Both the position numbers and the translations under genes were made by a program. A stretch of 64,000 nt of DNA from Ophiura sarsii (Eukaryota > Echinodermata > Ophiuroidea > Amphilepidida > Ophiuridae): NCBI GenBank assembly GCA_035610835.1, contig CM069443.1:88782690-88846689 (forward strand), in the 5' to 3' direction. Shown piece after piece: positions 21,456-31,334 of this stretch (the first letter of the stretch is position 1; each line of letters begins with the position of its first letter). The notes below the pieces were generated by a model. It was not told where the DNA came from. It ran no database searches and saw only the letters and a program-made list of their open reading frames with translations.

Positions 21456-22635
21456 CTGCAAGAAAGTAAAAACAAATATATAACGATTTTTTGACGGACG
21501 GGAAACCAACCAGTTCACGAATTCCGTCACTCGGAAATCTGACATGAAAAATCACAAGCATGTCACAGGAACAATCACATGCATGTCACAAGAACAATCA
21601 CAAGCATGTCACAGGAACAATCACAAGCATGTCACAGGAACAATCACAAGCATGTCACAGGAACAATCACAAGCATGTCACAGGAACAATCACAAGCATG
21701 TCACAGGAACAATCACAAGCATGTCACAGGAACAATCACAAGCATGTCACAGGAACAATCACAAGCATGTCACAGGAACAATCACAAGCATGTCACAGGA
21801 ACAATCACATGCATGTCACAGGAACAATCACAAGCATGTCACAGGAATAATCACAAGCATGTCACAGGAACAATCACAAGCATATCACAAGAACAATCAC
21901 AAGCATGTCACAGGAACAATCACAAGCATGTCACAGGAACAATCACAAGCATGTCACAGGAACAATCACAAGCATGTCACAGGAACAATCACAAGCATGT
22001 CACAGGAACAATCACAAGCATGTCACAGGAACAATCACAAGCATGTCACAGGAACAATCACAAGCATGTCACAGGAACAATCACAAGCATGTCACAGGAA
22101 CAATCACATGCATGTCACAGGAACAATCACAAGCATGTCACAGGAACAATCACAAGCATGTCACAAGAACAATCACAAGCATGTCACAGGAACAATCACA
22201 AGCATGTCACAGGAACAATCACATGCATGTCACAGGAACAATCACAAGCATGTCACAGGAACAATCACAAGCATGTCACAGGAACAATCACAAGCATGTC
22301 ACAGGAACAATCACAAGCATGTCACAGGAACAATCACAAGCATGTCACAGGAACAATCACATGCATGTCACAGGAACAATCACAAGCATGTCACAGGAAC
22401 AATCACAAGCATGTCACAAGAACAATCACAAGCATGTCACAGGAACAATCACAAGCATGTCACAGGAACAATCACATGCATGTCACAGGAACAATCACAA
22501 GCATGTCACAGGAATAATCACAAGCATGTCACAGGAACAATCACAAGCATGTCACAAGAAATTTTAATTACCGCGCCCATTGTGTTTATCTCCGTTCACA
22601 AAGATGTGCTTTCTTGATAGCGCCTCTACGGACCA

Positions 22636-22669
<34 letters not shown>

Positions 22670-24906
22670 ACCCCACCCCACCCCACCCCACCCCACCCCC
22701 ACCCCACCACCACCACCACCACCACCACCATATAAAACAAGTGCATACCACCACCACCACAATATAAAACAAGTGCTTACTCTGCTGCGTCGACCACGAT
22801 ACCCTCTTCTGTATTTCTGTTTCTTCCATATCTTTGCCGACGTAATTGTCTGAGTCAAAAAATTAATAAATACAATAATATTACTATTTATCATAATGCA
22901 AAGTTTACCATTTATCACACCTGATTTATCATAATGAAAGTTTACCATTTATATATTTGAAAGGTTGTTAATAACATAACATAACATAACATAACATAAC
23001 TGTTATACTGTACACAGCGCCCTATCTCGGGCATTAGCGGTACAGTGTCCCTGAAACCTAGGGACATGAGTTTTTGTGTACACAGACCGGGATGATCCCC
23101 TACTCTTTAGGAAGGAATCTGTGACTTTTTAACAATAATTACATCTTTGATATCAGACAGTTGTAAATACAGATATTTGTTTGTTATTGATGGCGTAGTT
23201 ATTCACTCTGAACTTGGGATCCACTGTAATTGGGTCAGGTAACAAAAGTGAACGTTTGATGTCATTTGTCTATGAAAAACAAATAAATATAAGTTTAAAC
23301 ATATTCAAAATTAACAGTAAAAGTTATTGGGAAAAGCGACTTTTAGGTCCCACATTCTGGACTGTACTAGTATCAGTTTCGTCCGATACTGGAAAAACTA
23401 GTATCGTTCGATATTGGTACAACGTCAGTGTTCCAGTATCAGACGAGGAAACAGTGTATTTCGGGTCCAATTCTAGACTTTACTAGTATCGGACGATACT
23501 GGAGCACCCCCGTATCGCTCAAAACTGGTTCAAAGTCAGTGTTCCAGTATCGGGCAATACCTTTTCCTCGGACGATACTGGCACATATCAAATGTATCGG
23601 GCGAAACTGGACCACAATTATGTACCATTATTGTTCAATACTGGAACAAATACTACTAGCGTACGTGTGAACATCGAAACTAGAACATTAAAACGTTCCA
23701 ATAGCGATACTGGTAATATTAATGTTCCAGTATTGATCGATACTGGACATCTGGGACCTAAAGTATATTTGTTTCCAAATTATTCGCGTGACAAAGTAAT
23801 ACAGTAGCGTATTATAATGTTATTACCCAAACCAAAATCAACAGCCCTATCAAAATATTTAACCAATAATAATATTTACAAAAACCGACCACGACGACGA
23901 CGACGACGATATAAAACAACTGCTTACCGCTCTTCTTCTGTATTCCTGTGTCTTCCATAGCTTTGCCGACAAAATCGTCTGAGTAAAATAATGATTAAAT
24001 ACAATAACATTTCCATTTATCATATTGCAAAGTTTACCATTGATCATAATGCAAAGTTTACCAATTACCATAATGCAAAGTTTACCATTACTTATAATGA
24101 AAGTTTACAATTAATTTTAATGAAAAGTGGTTAATAATGTTTACGTCTTTGATATCAGACAGTTGTAAATACAGATAGATGGCGTAGACACGGAGTTATT
24201 CACTCTGAACTTGGAATCCCCTTGGTCAAGTAACAAAAGTGAACGTTTTATGTTATTTGTCTATGAGTAACAAAGAAATAAAGTTTGAACCCATTCAAAA
24301 TTAACAGTAACAATATTGCGTACTTCAGCAGCATATTGTCATCGCTATCCTATCATTTGTTTCAGGTTTGAGACACTATAGATGAGGTGACCGTTGTTTA
24401 CATCAGTAGTGTTTACAAATTGATTAGCGCCTGGTTTAAAGACATGCTAGAGGTACTAGTCCATGACTACTGCATACATTACTATATGAAAGCAAAACAC
24501 ACATCACTGAGCACTACCAAAACCCTATTGTATATTTCACGGACATAAATTATGCTAATGAGCTCATTAAATGACGTCACTCACATCATCGGGTTTTGCC
24601 GATGATTGAAATCCGTTGATTGAAATTCTAGGTCGAGTAAAATGATGTTCTTATTTGTTGTCTGTGAGCTTTTCTGATTTTTTCCCCGTATTGGAGTATT
24701 TTTTTATTGAAAATAGACAGTTCAAATTAAACGTTGGTTCCAAGTTCAAGTAACAGCACATGTATTAAAGGCGACAGCAAAGGCAATATGCAAGCAACAT
24801 TTGAGAAAAAACGATGCCCGACTTTGCAAGAAAGTGTACGGGGAAGTGTACGGGTGAACATGACAAACCAAAACAGCCTAGTAATAATCACCTCCGTGGC
24901 GCAATT

Positions 24907-24946
<40 letters not shown>

Positions 24947-26386
24947 GAGTCCAGCCGGGGGCGTTGTTACTTTTTGCATTTAATGCAGATCGACAAATCA
25001 CAGTAAAAATATAATATTGACAAAATCACAGACCACTTACACAAAAATCGCATCTGCGCATGCCCCTGTCGCGATCGAAATCTACCACGCAAGCAATGAG
25101 AGAGTTTTCATAGTGCTGAGCGCCAATTTTAAAAGCACATGCCCTTATGGTGCGCACGCAAACCGCCGGGCAACCAGATTTAGTACCTGGTCTCTCATTG
25201 TGCTTAGGGATGCATACCATGACTACTGCACTATTACACCGTAAGCATGGTAAGTAATGATCAATTAAGTGTGAATTAAAGCACCGTTCCCTGTAGGTGC
25301 GCACGCAAACCGCCGGGCCCTACGTCATCGGTCACACCATCTATAATTTGTTTTCTAAACATGCTTAATGGCCACACATGCCATGTAATTTTGCCTCTCT
25401 ACAAGTTGTTGTCTGGATATGTAAAGACAAGTGAAATTACACCGTGTCTCCATAACAGGGCAGTGTAGCTGTAAACGAAATGTTATAAACCTGTTTCTCA
25501 TTGACGCGGGAACTCCAGCTCTTGGATAAATACTACTGTTACCATGGTTACCAATGGATGATGGGACTACCTATTTCCATGTTTATAGACCATTTCAAAT
25601 TGAGATCGGATATCTTCGGAAAAACAGGTCACGTGGAGTAGGTGCGTTGCGCGTTCTTCGCAACAGTTGATCGCATTCATAGCATTGCCCTAGTTGATTG
25701 TCCGCCTATGTTTACATACACGCGTGCACACATGAGAAGTAAAACGTGGAACGAGACTATTTTGTTTTTTTATCAACAAAGGCGCTGACGGACAAATTCC
25801 AAATGTATCGAGCAGACGGTAAAAAGTGAAAATATTACCCCTAATCTCTTTCATCTCACTCGTTTTTGTAACTGAAATGCCGCAACATCAACTTTGTGAG
25901 GGATACAATCTATCACCAACACCAGCGCAATCTACCACACGGGCAGACGGGTGAAAAACACGTTGTTTTTCTCCGGCACATGGCCATGACCTGTCAGGAC
26001 CTGACAGGTCATGGAACCGAGTGTCAAACACTCGGCTATCGGAAACATTCGGAACCGATCGTATATTTTCGGATTTGAAATGGTCTATACAACACGATGG
26101 CAAATTACACAGTAGTCAATAACAGAATGATCATTTTACTTTAGGCTGGTCTAAATGCCTATAAATAGACCAGATTTATGGTTGTTGATCAGTTCGCCAA
26201 GGGCCATCAAAAATCACATTAAAATGAGAATATGATTACTCGAGTATTACATTCTTGATAATGTGCTTTGAATTTGGCTGCAAATCTATGGTCAATATTG
26301 ATTTTGTAATTATACTGACCTGGAAATGCAGTTGCCATGGAGATGAGTGCCAATGCAACGTAAATCAAGATAATTCTTCGATCCAT
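21403..26386 (-). CDS. Secreted dibasic-processed peptide precursor, 79 aa, four coding exons
   Basis: Joined minus-strand segments 26386-26320, 23978-23928, 22849-22781 and 21455-21403 give 240 nt: 79 codons plus stop, all in one frame. The start has an optimal context (GAACATGG). Residues 1-20 form a signal peptide (MDRRIILIYVALALISMATA), followed by FP at the exon end. The next two exons encode similar acidic segments (DDFVGKAMEDTGIQKK and DNYVGKDMEETEIQKR), each ending in a dibasic site. The second continues VSWSTQQ, and the last exon adds NEVAWLRDIWYVLDNRL and stop. Cleavage after QKR would release a C-terminal peptide of about 24 residues. Junctions: CAG|GTCAGT; TACTCAG acceptor and GTAAGC donor for both middle exons; TTTTTACTTTCTTGCAG for the last. 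All introns are phase 1, so either middle exon can be skipped without frameshift. Poly(A) signals lie at about 21161-21181. Family not recognised. The VxWLR core faintly recalls the PTH family, which is not evidence of homology. Confidence 0.75.
21549..22561. repeat. 23-bp minisatellite, 44 copies, in the last intron of the peptide gene
   Basis: Unit ACAATCACAAGCATGTCACA plus GGA, very homogeneous (variants CATGCATG, GGAATAATC, CACAAGAAC). Because 23 is not a multiple of 3 and no stop arises, all three plus frames stay open for hundreds of codons, giving spurious long ORFs. It lies inside the intron 21456-22780. Confidence 0.97.
22630..22763. repeat. (CCA)n / (CCCCA)n microsatellite
   Basis: Runs of CCACCA flank about eleven CCCCA pentamers, with a short CCA run resuming at 22747-22760. 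C-rich on the plus strand, G-rich on the peptide-gene strand. Confidence 0.95.
22781..22849 (-). other. Cassette exon b (69 nt) of the peptide gene
   Basis: Bounded by TTTTTTGACTCAG and GTAAGCAC, phase 1 at both ends, and encodes DNYVGKDMEETEIQKRVSW plus STQQ. Exon a resembles it at DNA level over the shared core (GTCGGCAAAG, ATGGAAGA, AATACAGAAGA). Confidence 0.72.
22974..23130 (-). mobile_element. 3' end of a SINE/LINE-type retroposon with (ATAAC)n tail
   Basis: Minus-strand copy: the AGTAGGGGATCATCCCGGTC core is shared with the SINE at 10546-11010, and the element ends in a TTATG pentamer tail (plus strand AACATAACATAACAT). The tail sequence differs from the 10.5-kb copy, so this is a related rather than identical family. 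Confidence 0.65.
23342..23762. mobile_element. 421-bp MITE built from CCAGTATCGG / CCGATACTGG words
   Basis: The ends TTTAGGTCCCACATTCTGGA and TGGACATCTGGGACCTAAA are inverted. The interior repeats CCAGTATCG and CGATACTGG words in alternating orientation about ten times. No clear target duplication. Confidence 0.75.
23928..23978 (-). other. Cassette exon a (51 nt) of the peptide gene
   Basis: Bounded by TTTTACTCAG and GTAAGCAG, phase 1 at both ends, and encodes DDFVGKAMEDTGIQKKS. It is a paralogous duplicate of the exon at 22781-22849. It ends in KK rather than KR and lacks the VSWSTQQ extension. Confidence 0.7.
24381..25341. mobile_element. 961-bp TIR element enclosing a tRNA-Asn gene
   Basis: The ends GATGAGGTGACCGTTGTTTAC and CGTCATCGGTCACACCATC are inverted relatives, flanked by TATA on both sides (24377-24380, 25342-25345). 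The same termini bound the smaller element at 30087-30399. A 24-bp word containing GTGCGCACGCAAACCGCCGG occurs twice near 25148 and 25298. No transposase. The 92-codon minus frame here has no support. Confidence 0.6.
24890..24963 (+). tRNA. tRNA-Asn (anticodon GTT)
   Basis: A 74-nt cloverleaf: acceptor ACCTCCG/CGGGGGC (position 1-72 mismatched), D-arm GCGC-AATTGGTTA-GCGC, perfect anticodon arm TTCGG-CTGTTAA-CCGAA with anticodon GTT, and T-arm GGTGG-TTCGAGT-CCAGC with one mismatch. A pol III terminator (CTTTTTG) follows at about 24970. The internal boxes match animal tRNA-Asn closely. The two stem mismatches leave open a recent pseudogene. It lies in an intron of the peptide gene, opposite strand. 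Confidence 0.8.
25588..26085. mobile_element. 498-bp TATA-flanked inverted-repeat element
   Basis: The ends GACCATTTCAAATTGAGATC and GGATTTGAAATGGTC are inverted and flanked by TATA. A perfect 31-bp palindrome (CCATGACCTGTCAGG and its complement around one base) lies at 25983-26013. Non-coding; the minus frame of 71 codons is a shadow. Confidence 0.6.
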
Positions 26387-26411
26387 GTTCGTTTTATCCC
26401 AGGTTTAATAC
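26320..26411 (-). other. Signal-peptide exon of the peptide gene
   Basis: Acceptor: a T-rich tract, then TTGTCTTAAAG, before 26411. Twenty-five nucleotides of 5' UTR precede ATG 26384-26386. The exon carries 22 codons plus one base and ends CCAG|GTCAGT, phase 1. Confidence 0.75.
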
Positions 26412-26996
26412 CTTTAAGACAATAAAAAAAAGGTTTTATATTAGTTCAAATACTTGATCAACATTAGTTTTCAATGAAATATACATCATATATCCCAAAA
26501 TGTTGAATTAAACCCTGTGTTTTCATAAATGTAAAAGAAACGTTATGTTGAAATAGTTCAAACATTGGTAAAAAACCTTCTATTTTCACGTTTCGTCTAT
26601 TTTTGATTATTAATGTTTCCGTCAGGGAGCTGATTTATACGCTTCAGTTCACAGGTCCTTTGTTCGAATAGGTTTTCATGCTAGGAACGATATTATTTAG
26701 GTAAAAGCAATATGGCCACGTGGCGATTCAGTAGGATTCTTGATGTCAGAACCACCCACGGTAGGTCAGATAATATAATCTGCACATATTGGATCATGTT
26801 ATCAACTGAAGCGCTAATCCTACATCACAGCATCACTGTTTGCCTTATCTTTGCTCTTTGCATCATAAATAATAACAAAACTGCAGAGCAGAAAGTCCTA
26901 CATTTTGTTTATGTCCTGTAGTGTAACTTTCAATACTGTTTTGTTGACCAAACAGGCTAGATATACAATTGGATGAATCTTTTAGACACAAGCTCA

Positions 26997-27322
26997 GGTA
27001 CCAAACTTGCCACAAAACAGCAATGATAAGCCATGATCAGTCCCATTTCAACAAAATCCGTGATAATTCCAAATTCGCGGGAGAAAATACCGATATTCCG
27101 TACTTGTTCTGAATTGATCACTGTACATTTCCCCTGCGCGGTGCTAGTTCAAATTCAAACTGTCATGCATATGTTGTGTAGCATGTGTGATCGATATCCC
27201 CAGCAGTCATGGCCATGGAACAGCATTTTTTCTTGAAAATGCGAATTTGGAAACGTCATGCATTTTTTTAAATTGGGCTAATCATGACATATCATTGTCT
27301 GTGGCAAGTTTGATACCATTTG
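26997..27322. repeat. Inverted-repeat element, ~50-bp diverged arms
   Basis: GGTACCAAACTTGCCACA at 26999 pairs with TGTGGCAAGTTTGATACC at 27299, and complementarity extends inward (AATGATAAGCCATGAT / ATCATGACATATCATT). Probably an old MITE. Confidence 0.5.
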
Positions 27323-28718
27323 TGCATAAAGCATACTAAATAAGTATTTCCATAAATGTGAAAAAGCATCCCTAGGGGGGACAGTATTTGAATAGGCTCA
27401 AATAAGTAATAAATACCATTATTCCATGCATCTGTATCAATCTTATTCGAAATATTAGCCAAGCCTTTTATACATTCAATATACAGTATTTTGTTTAATT
27501 GAAGGATAGTTATTTCTGTGTGTGGGGATGGATGTGTGATTGAAATGTTTTCCATTGCAGATGGAATTGTTATTTTTAGTTTAATTTTAAGTTTTAGTTC
27601 GATTTATTTTTAATTTAAAAAAAAAAAATCGAAGATCGTGAAGACATCAGTTTTATTAAATAACCTTTATACTCCATTGAACTTTAACAGATATGTCATT
27701 TTTCCTAGTATATTCAAATACGCCATACGCAAACAATCCTATAGTTGATACACCTGAGATGTTATTTTTGTTGTTTTTGTTGTAGACAATATCTTATATT
27801 ATTTTTTTTCGCTCTGACGATTGTAGTCGCTAGATTAACGAAAGCTTAGCGCTTCGATGTTGACCCCTCGAAAGAAAGAACAAATTGTAATCAATATATT
27901 TTTTTGCTAAGACGCCGAAGCGTCTAGGCACATTAGAGGCGAGATATCTCATTATTCAGTCCACTCAGCACCACTGTCGAATTTTAAGATTGGACGAAAC
28001 AGCGTAAATTGTAACGTTGTTATCGGTTTTGGCCAATGAAAAGGATTGTATCAACATGTGTTTGGATAGTTTTATCAAAGACATTCATGGATAATAATTT
28101 CTGATTGGACGAGTCAATACGACATCCAGCTTTCAACCAATGCTAATGATTGTTTGAGTCGCACTAGTTGATGGTGTATTATTTGTTTTCGATTGCCGTT
28201 GTTTGAATTAAAAGCAATGGTTAACGCGTTACAGCGATTAAAATTAATATATGATCAAATTCATTTATGACCTGAATTTATTAAGACATTTTTTTAAATT
28301 TTATTTTTTTAAAATTTAAATTTGAAAATATTTATTAAGATTTTTTCTTCTTTTGTATCGCATACAGAGAATAATGTATTATTATAATTAGATTCACTTA
28401 TTTGGAAAAAGCCGTGCTCTAGACGGTCGTGGATTTAGTCAATCGGTTTGCCGAGCAGTTTATGTTTCGTATTATTTGGCAAAATAAGACTTGTTTGTTT
28501 ACTAATTAAGCTTATTTACTTTCTGCACTGACTTGTTATATGTGATTTATTCTACTTTGGCGTCTCAGCGTATTGTTTAGAAAACCTTGTTATGTTACAA
28601 TTACATTACAGTGTGAAAGGTAACAGCCTACACGGTTTTAATGCAAAAAGAAATATCGGAAACAAAACAGAATACGAATATCTGTAGATAATTTGTAAAC
28701 TTGTGGAACATTCCTCTA
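27323..28718. other. Intronic AT-rich DNA
   Basis: No gene. A small perfect hairpin AGACGC-CGAA-GCGTCT sits at 27909-27924. Poly-A/T stretches occur near 27615 and 28290-28330. Confidence 0.45.
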
Positions 28719-29813
28719 CAGCGTGTATCAAAAAGAACGCAACACTTTTTATCGAGAGCTGTACGGTCACAGTAAAAAACAAATCACTCTAAAACTTATA
28801 TATTCTGTTAGGTCTACTTATTGGCTATCACATAGTCAAATTACAACGATATCGATTATTTATTCGCTGAGATATTAAAGGTATAAGTAGAGAAGTGCAA
28901 AACACGTTTTACATCGTTCGTTCTAAAAACTTGGATTTTCCTATCCGATTAGTGTTATGGGTTAACAATTTAATAACTATGTAACCTTAATGTCTGGAAT
29001 GGTTTATCTTAATTTCCTTTGTTTGAGTAAGGTGGTACATAAAATCATTGAATCGTGTAATCTGATAATCATTCGACCATTTGAATACGTCAATCACCCT
29101 TTTTAAGTTCTGAACCACCGATTGCTATGATCACCACATAATATGTCTATGGCAAGTTCTTTTATAAATTAAAGTTCATAATCGATGCATCTTAAAACAA
29201 GGATAGCATTTTGAGGGTCGAGCAGCACCATAATGTCCCATTCACAACAGACTAACAATGACTGATTCATACAAAACAATTCCTACCTTCACTGGACTAT
29301 TCCATTTGTTTATCTTTTGAATAATGTGCCATACTGTTTTATTTATGACATTAACGAGAGAAAAAGAGAGAGGATTTGCAAACAGACTTTGTAATCTGGA
29401 TTTTCAAGTTGTGTCATTAACTATCAACTAATTTATTGCCAGATTTAATTAATATTGATATGATACTGTAATGGCCAGACATTTGATACCTTTAACGTGA
29501 CATTTTCTTCTCAGAATGATGAGTTTGATTCCAATTATTTAAGTACAATGAGTTATTAAAGTGTCTCGCGAATATTCACCTATGACATGAAAATCAGGCA
29601 TACAGGATAAACGATGTAAAACGTGTTTTGCACTTGTCTACGTGTATCGTTGATATCTCAGGGAATCAATAATCGATATCGCTGTAATTTGACTATGTGA
29701 TAGCCAATAAGTACACCTAACAGAATATATAAAGTTCAGAGTGATTTGTTTGTAATTTGCCGTAATCGGAGAGCTCGCGACAAAAAGTGTTGCGTTTTTT
29801 TTGATACACCCTG
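28719..29813. mobile_element. 1.1-kb non-autonomous mariner-like element
   Basis: The ends CAGCGTGTATCAAAAAGAAC and AAAAAAAACGCAACAC-type termini ending GATACACCCTG are inverted, next to TA on both sides. The arms remain complementary for about 190 bp (AGTGATTTGTTT, TGGCTATCACATAGTCAAAT, AACGATATCGATTAT). CAGGGTGTATCA-type ends with TA targets are typical of mariner-group elements. No transposase frame. It lies in the first intron of the peptide gene. Confidence 0.8.
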
Positions 29814-29882
29814 TATAGGGATATCATACGCATTATGAATTATGAACATATAAAACACATCAATAAGAGAAGGTTGACTTAC

Positions 29883-29955
29883 CTTCAAGCTGTGAATGAG
29901 TGCTAGTACAATTAAGAAATTGTTAAAGCTCGTCTGATGTCGATACCGTCGTGTT
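29883..29955 (-). other. Non-coding first exon of the peptide gene
   Basis: A perfect donor GAAG|GTAAGT ends this exon at 29883. It contains no ATG. The transcription start is estimated about 25-30 bp downstream of the TATA-like box, so the 5' end is approximate. It would splice over 3.47 kb to the acceptor at 26412-26413. Confidence 0.6.
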
Positions 29956-30040
29956 CTGATGGATCAGAACACGACTCTTTTATGTACCATTCCATATTTT
30001 GTTAGTGACTCACGTGACTGACTCACGTGACTGGGTCACG
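29948..30040 (-). promoter_or_regulatory. Promoter of the peptide gene: TATA-like box, E-box pair, palindrome
   Basis: The minus strand has CATAAAAG at 29977-29984. Upstream of it are two CACGTG E-boxes in a repeated context (CTCACGTGACTG) at 30011-30016 and 30024-30029, plus a third partial GTCACGTT at 30036-30042. CACGTG sites bind bHLH-zip factors (USF, MITF/TFE, Myc, CLOCK types); which one acts here is unknown. A perfect 13-bp inverted repeat with a 2-nt gap, GTCGTGTTCTGAT / ATCAGAACACGAC (29948-29975), lies at the expected start site. Confidence 0.55.
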
Positions 30041-30086
30041 TTATGACGATGGATCCCTCCGCCACAAGCGGACCATTCTACTTATA

Positions 30087-30399
30087 GATGGTGTGACCGG
30101 TGACGTCATGTATTTACAAATGGGACACCCTCTGTTGATTCCCTCCAGGCAGAATATACAGTAAAGTTAATGAAGACAACATGAAATTTCTTTCTAATGA
30201 ATTGTAAAACTCATTTAGTTGTTTTTGTGTGTGTGAAATGCGATAGCTTATAAGACAGTTTTGATAACAATTTGCTGTGACACCACAATATAGTTAGAAA
30301 ACCTGATCTGGCCTATGTAAACTATAGGAACTCTTGCCCGGTGTGTTTTGTCTCAAATCAACAGAGGGCGTCCTAAATGTAAACAACGGTCACCTCATC
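30087..30399. mobile_element. 313-bp TATA-flanked MITE, same family as 24381-25341
   Basis: The termini GATGGTGTGACCGGTGACGT and AACGGTCACCTCATC are inverted. Pairing extends for about 60 bp, including CCCTCTGTTGATT / AATCAACAGAGGG. TATA flanks both ends. The left terminus carries a perfect CRE-like TGACGTCA (30101-30108), just upstream of the peptide-gene promoter. Confidence 0.75.
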
Positions 30400-30759
30400 T
30401 ATATACTTTTACATGCAAGTTTGAAACGATCATACTCCTATATTTTCAGTTTTCCAGAGTAAATGGATATTCAGCATGTTCTGGTAAATTTTGGTTAAAA
30501 ATGAATATCTCATATTTCGTATATTGCAGTCTGCATTCAGTTTTAAGTGTAAAACCCATTTAACGACAACCAATGGCACTGTAGGCCTATAACATATTTG
30601 AAGAGCTATGTTCCAAAAGTGTAAGGTTAAAAACAGGTTTGATTTAATTTTTTTTGTTTTGATTTTCACTGTAATTCTTTATTTTCAGAAACTAATGGAG
30701 TTGATCCCTTTTGGAACAAAAATGTTTCGACCAATTTTCAAAAAACACTTTACTAAACA
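30400..30759. other. Host flank ending in LINE target site
   Basis: AT-rich. The phrase GGAGTTGATCCCTTTTGGAA at about 30694 recurs at 39347 beyond the LINE. It ends in ACTTTACTAAACA (30747-30759), the left target duplication of the LINE. Confidence 0.5.
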
Positions 30760-31310
30760 TGAAAATGGTAGAATGTTGATGATAGACACAGTTATTGATG
30801 ACCAAAAGACTACCCTTATGAATATATATGCTCCGAATAATATGAAAGAATGGTATAACTTTTACACAAAAATGTTCAAGAAAATTGATCAACATGCATG
30901 TTCCAGATGATCACGCCCTTGTCCTAGGTGGTGACTTTAACACCTGCTTGAATCAAGCAGAAGACAAAGAAGGTGGAATAATGTGTGTCAATAAAGATGC
31001 AACATATCTTAATGCAGAAATAAATAAACGTAACCTTCTAGATATTTGGAGGACATTCAATCCATCAAAAAGACAATACAAATAGACAGAAAACACCACT
31101 TGTAAGAACAAGAATCGATTTCATTCTTGTAAGTAAAAATCTTGTAGATGTTGTCAATTCATGTGATATAAGACCGAGTGTGCGCTCGGATCACCAAGCT
31201 GTTTCCTTGAAATTCCAAATCAGTACTGAGAAAAGAGGGCCAGGTAATTGGAAATTAAATACATCAGTTTTAAATGATGCTGCATATGTAAAGATATCAT
31301 CCATTGTGTT
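30760..31310 (+). pseudogene. LINE endonuclease domain remnant
   Basis: Reads in three frames: MNIYAPNN and KMFKKI, then DHALVLGGDFNTCLNQAEDK, then RTRIDFILVSKNLVDVV and SDHQAVSLKF. These are the IYAPN, GGDFN and SDH motifs of apurinic-type endonucleases of LINEs, with the Asp and His catalytic positions visible. Frameshifts near 30890 and 31080 break the frame, and the N-terminus is lost by 5' truncation. GPGNWKLN, typical of the linker before reverse transcriptase, follows. Confidence 0.8.
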
Positions 31311-31334
31311 AATGAAAAAGCAGAATCTATAAAT

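Larger units (their letters stand above)
22764..24310. repeat. Tandem segmental duplication containing the cassette exon
   Basis: Segment 22764-23325 and segment 23908-24310 are diverged direct copies. Shared in order are the exon, AAATACAATAA, CATAATGCAAAGTTTACCAT, TTGATATCAGACAGTTGTAA, GTTATTCACTCTGAACTTGG, AACAAAAGTGAACGTTT and CAAAATTAACAGTAA. The first copy has gained a SINE tail at 22974-23130, and a MITE (23342-23762) separates the copies. This duplication made the two cassette exons. Confidence 0.85.

Noticed and set aside
21544..22617. 357-, 312- and 220-codon open frames of His/Thr/Gln-rich repeats
   Set aside because: They are translations of a 23-bp minisatellite in all three frames and lie in an intron of the minus-strand gene.
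25026..25304. Cys-rich 92-codon minus frame as a secreted protein
   Set aside because: It lies in a TIR element, has no signal peptide, and part of it translates a duplicated 20-bp word.
21403..26386. Naming the secreted peptide as a PTH-family hormone
   Set aside because: Only a V-x-W-L-R stretch and a non-coding first exon are shared. The position relative to the cleavage site differs and no receptor-binding N-terminus is evident.
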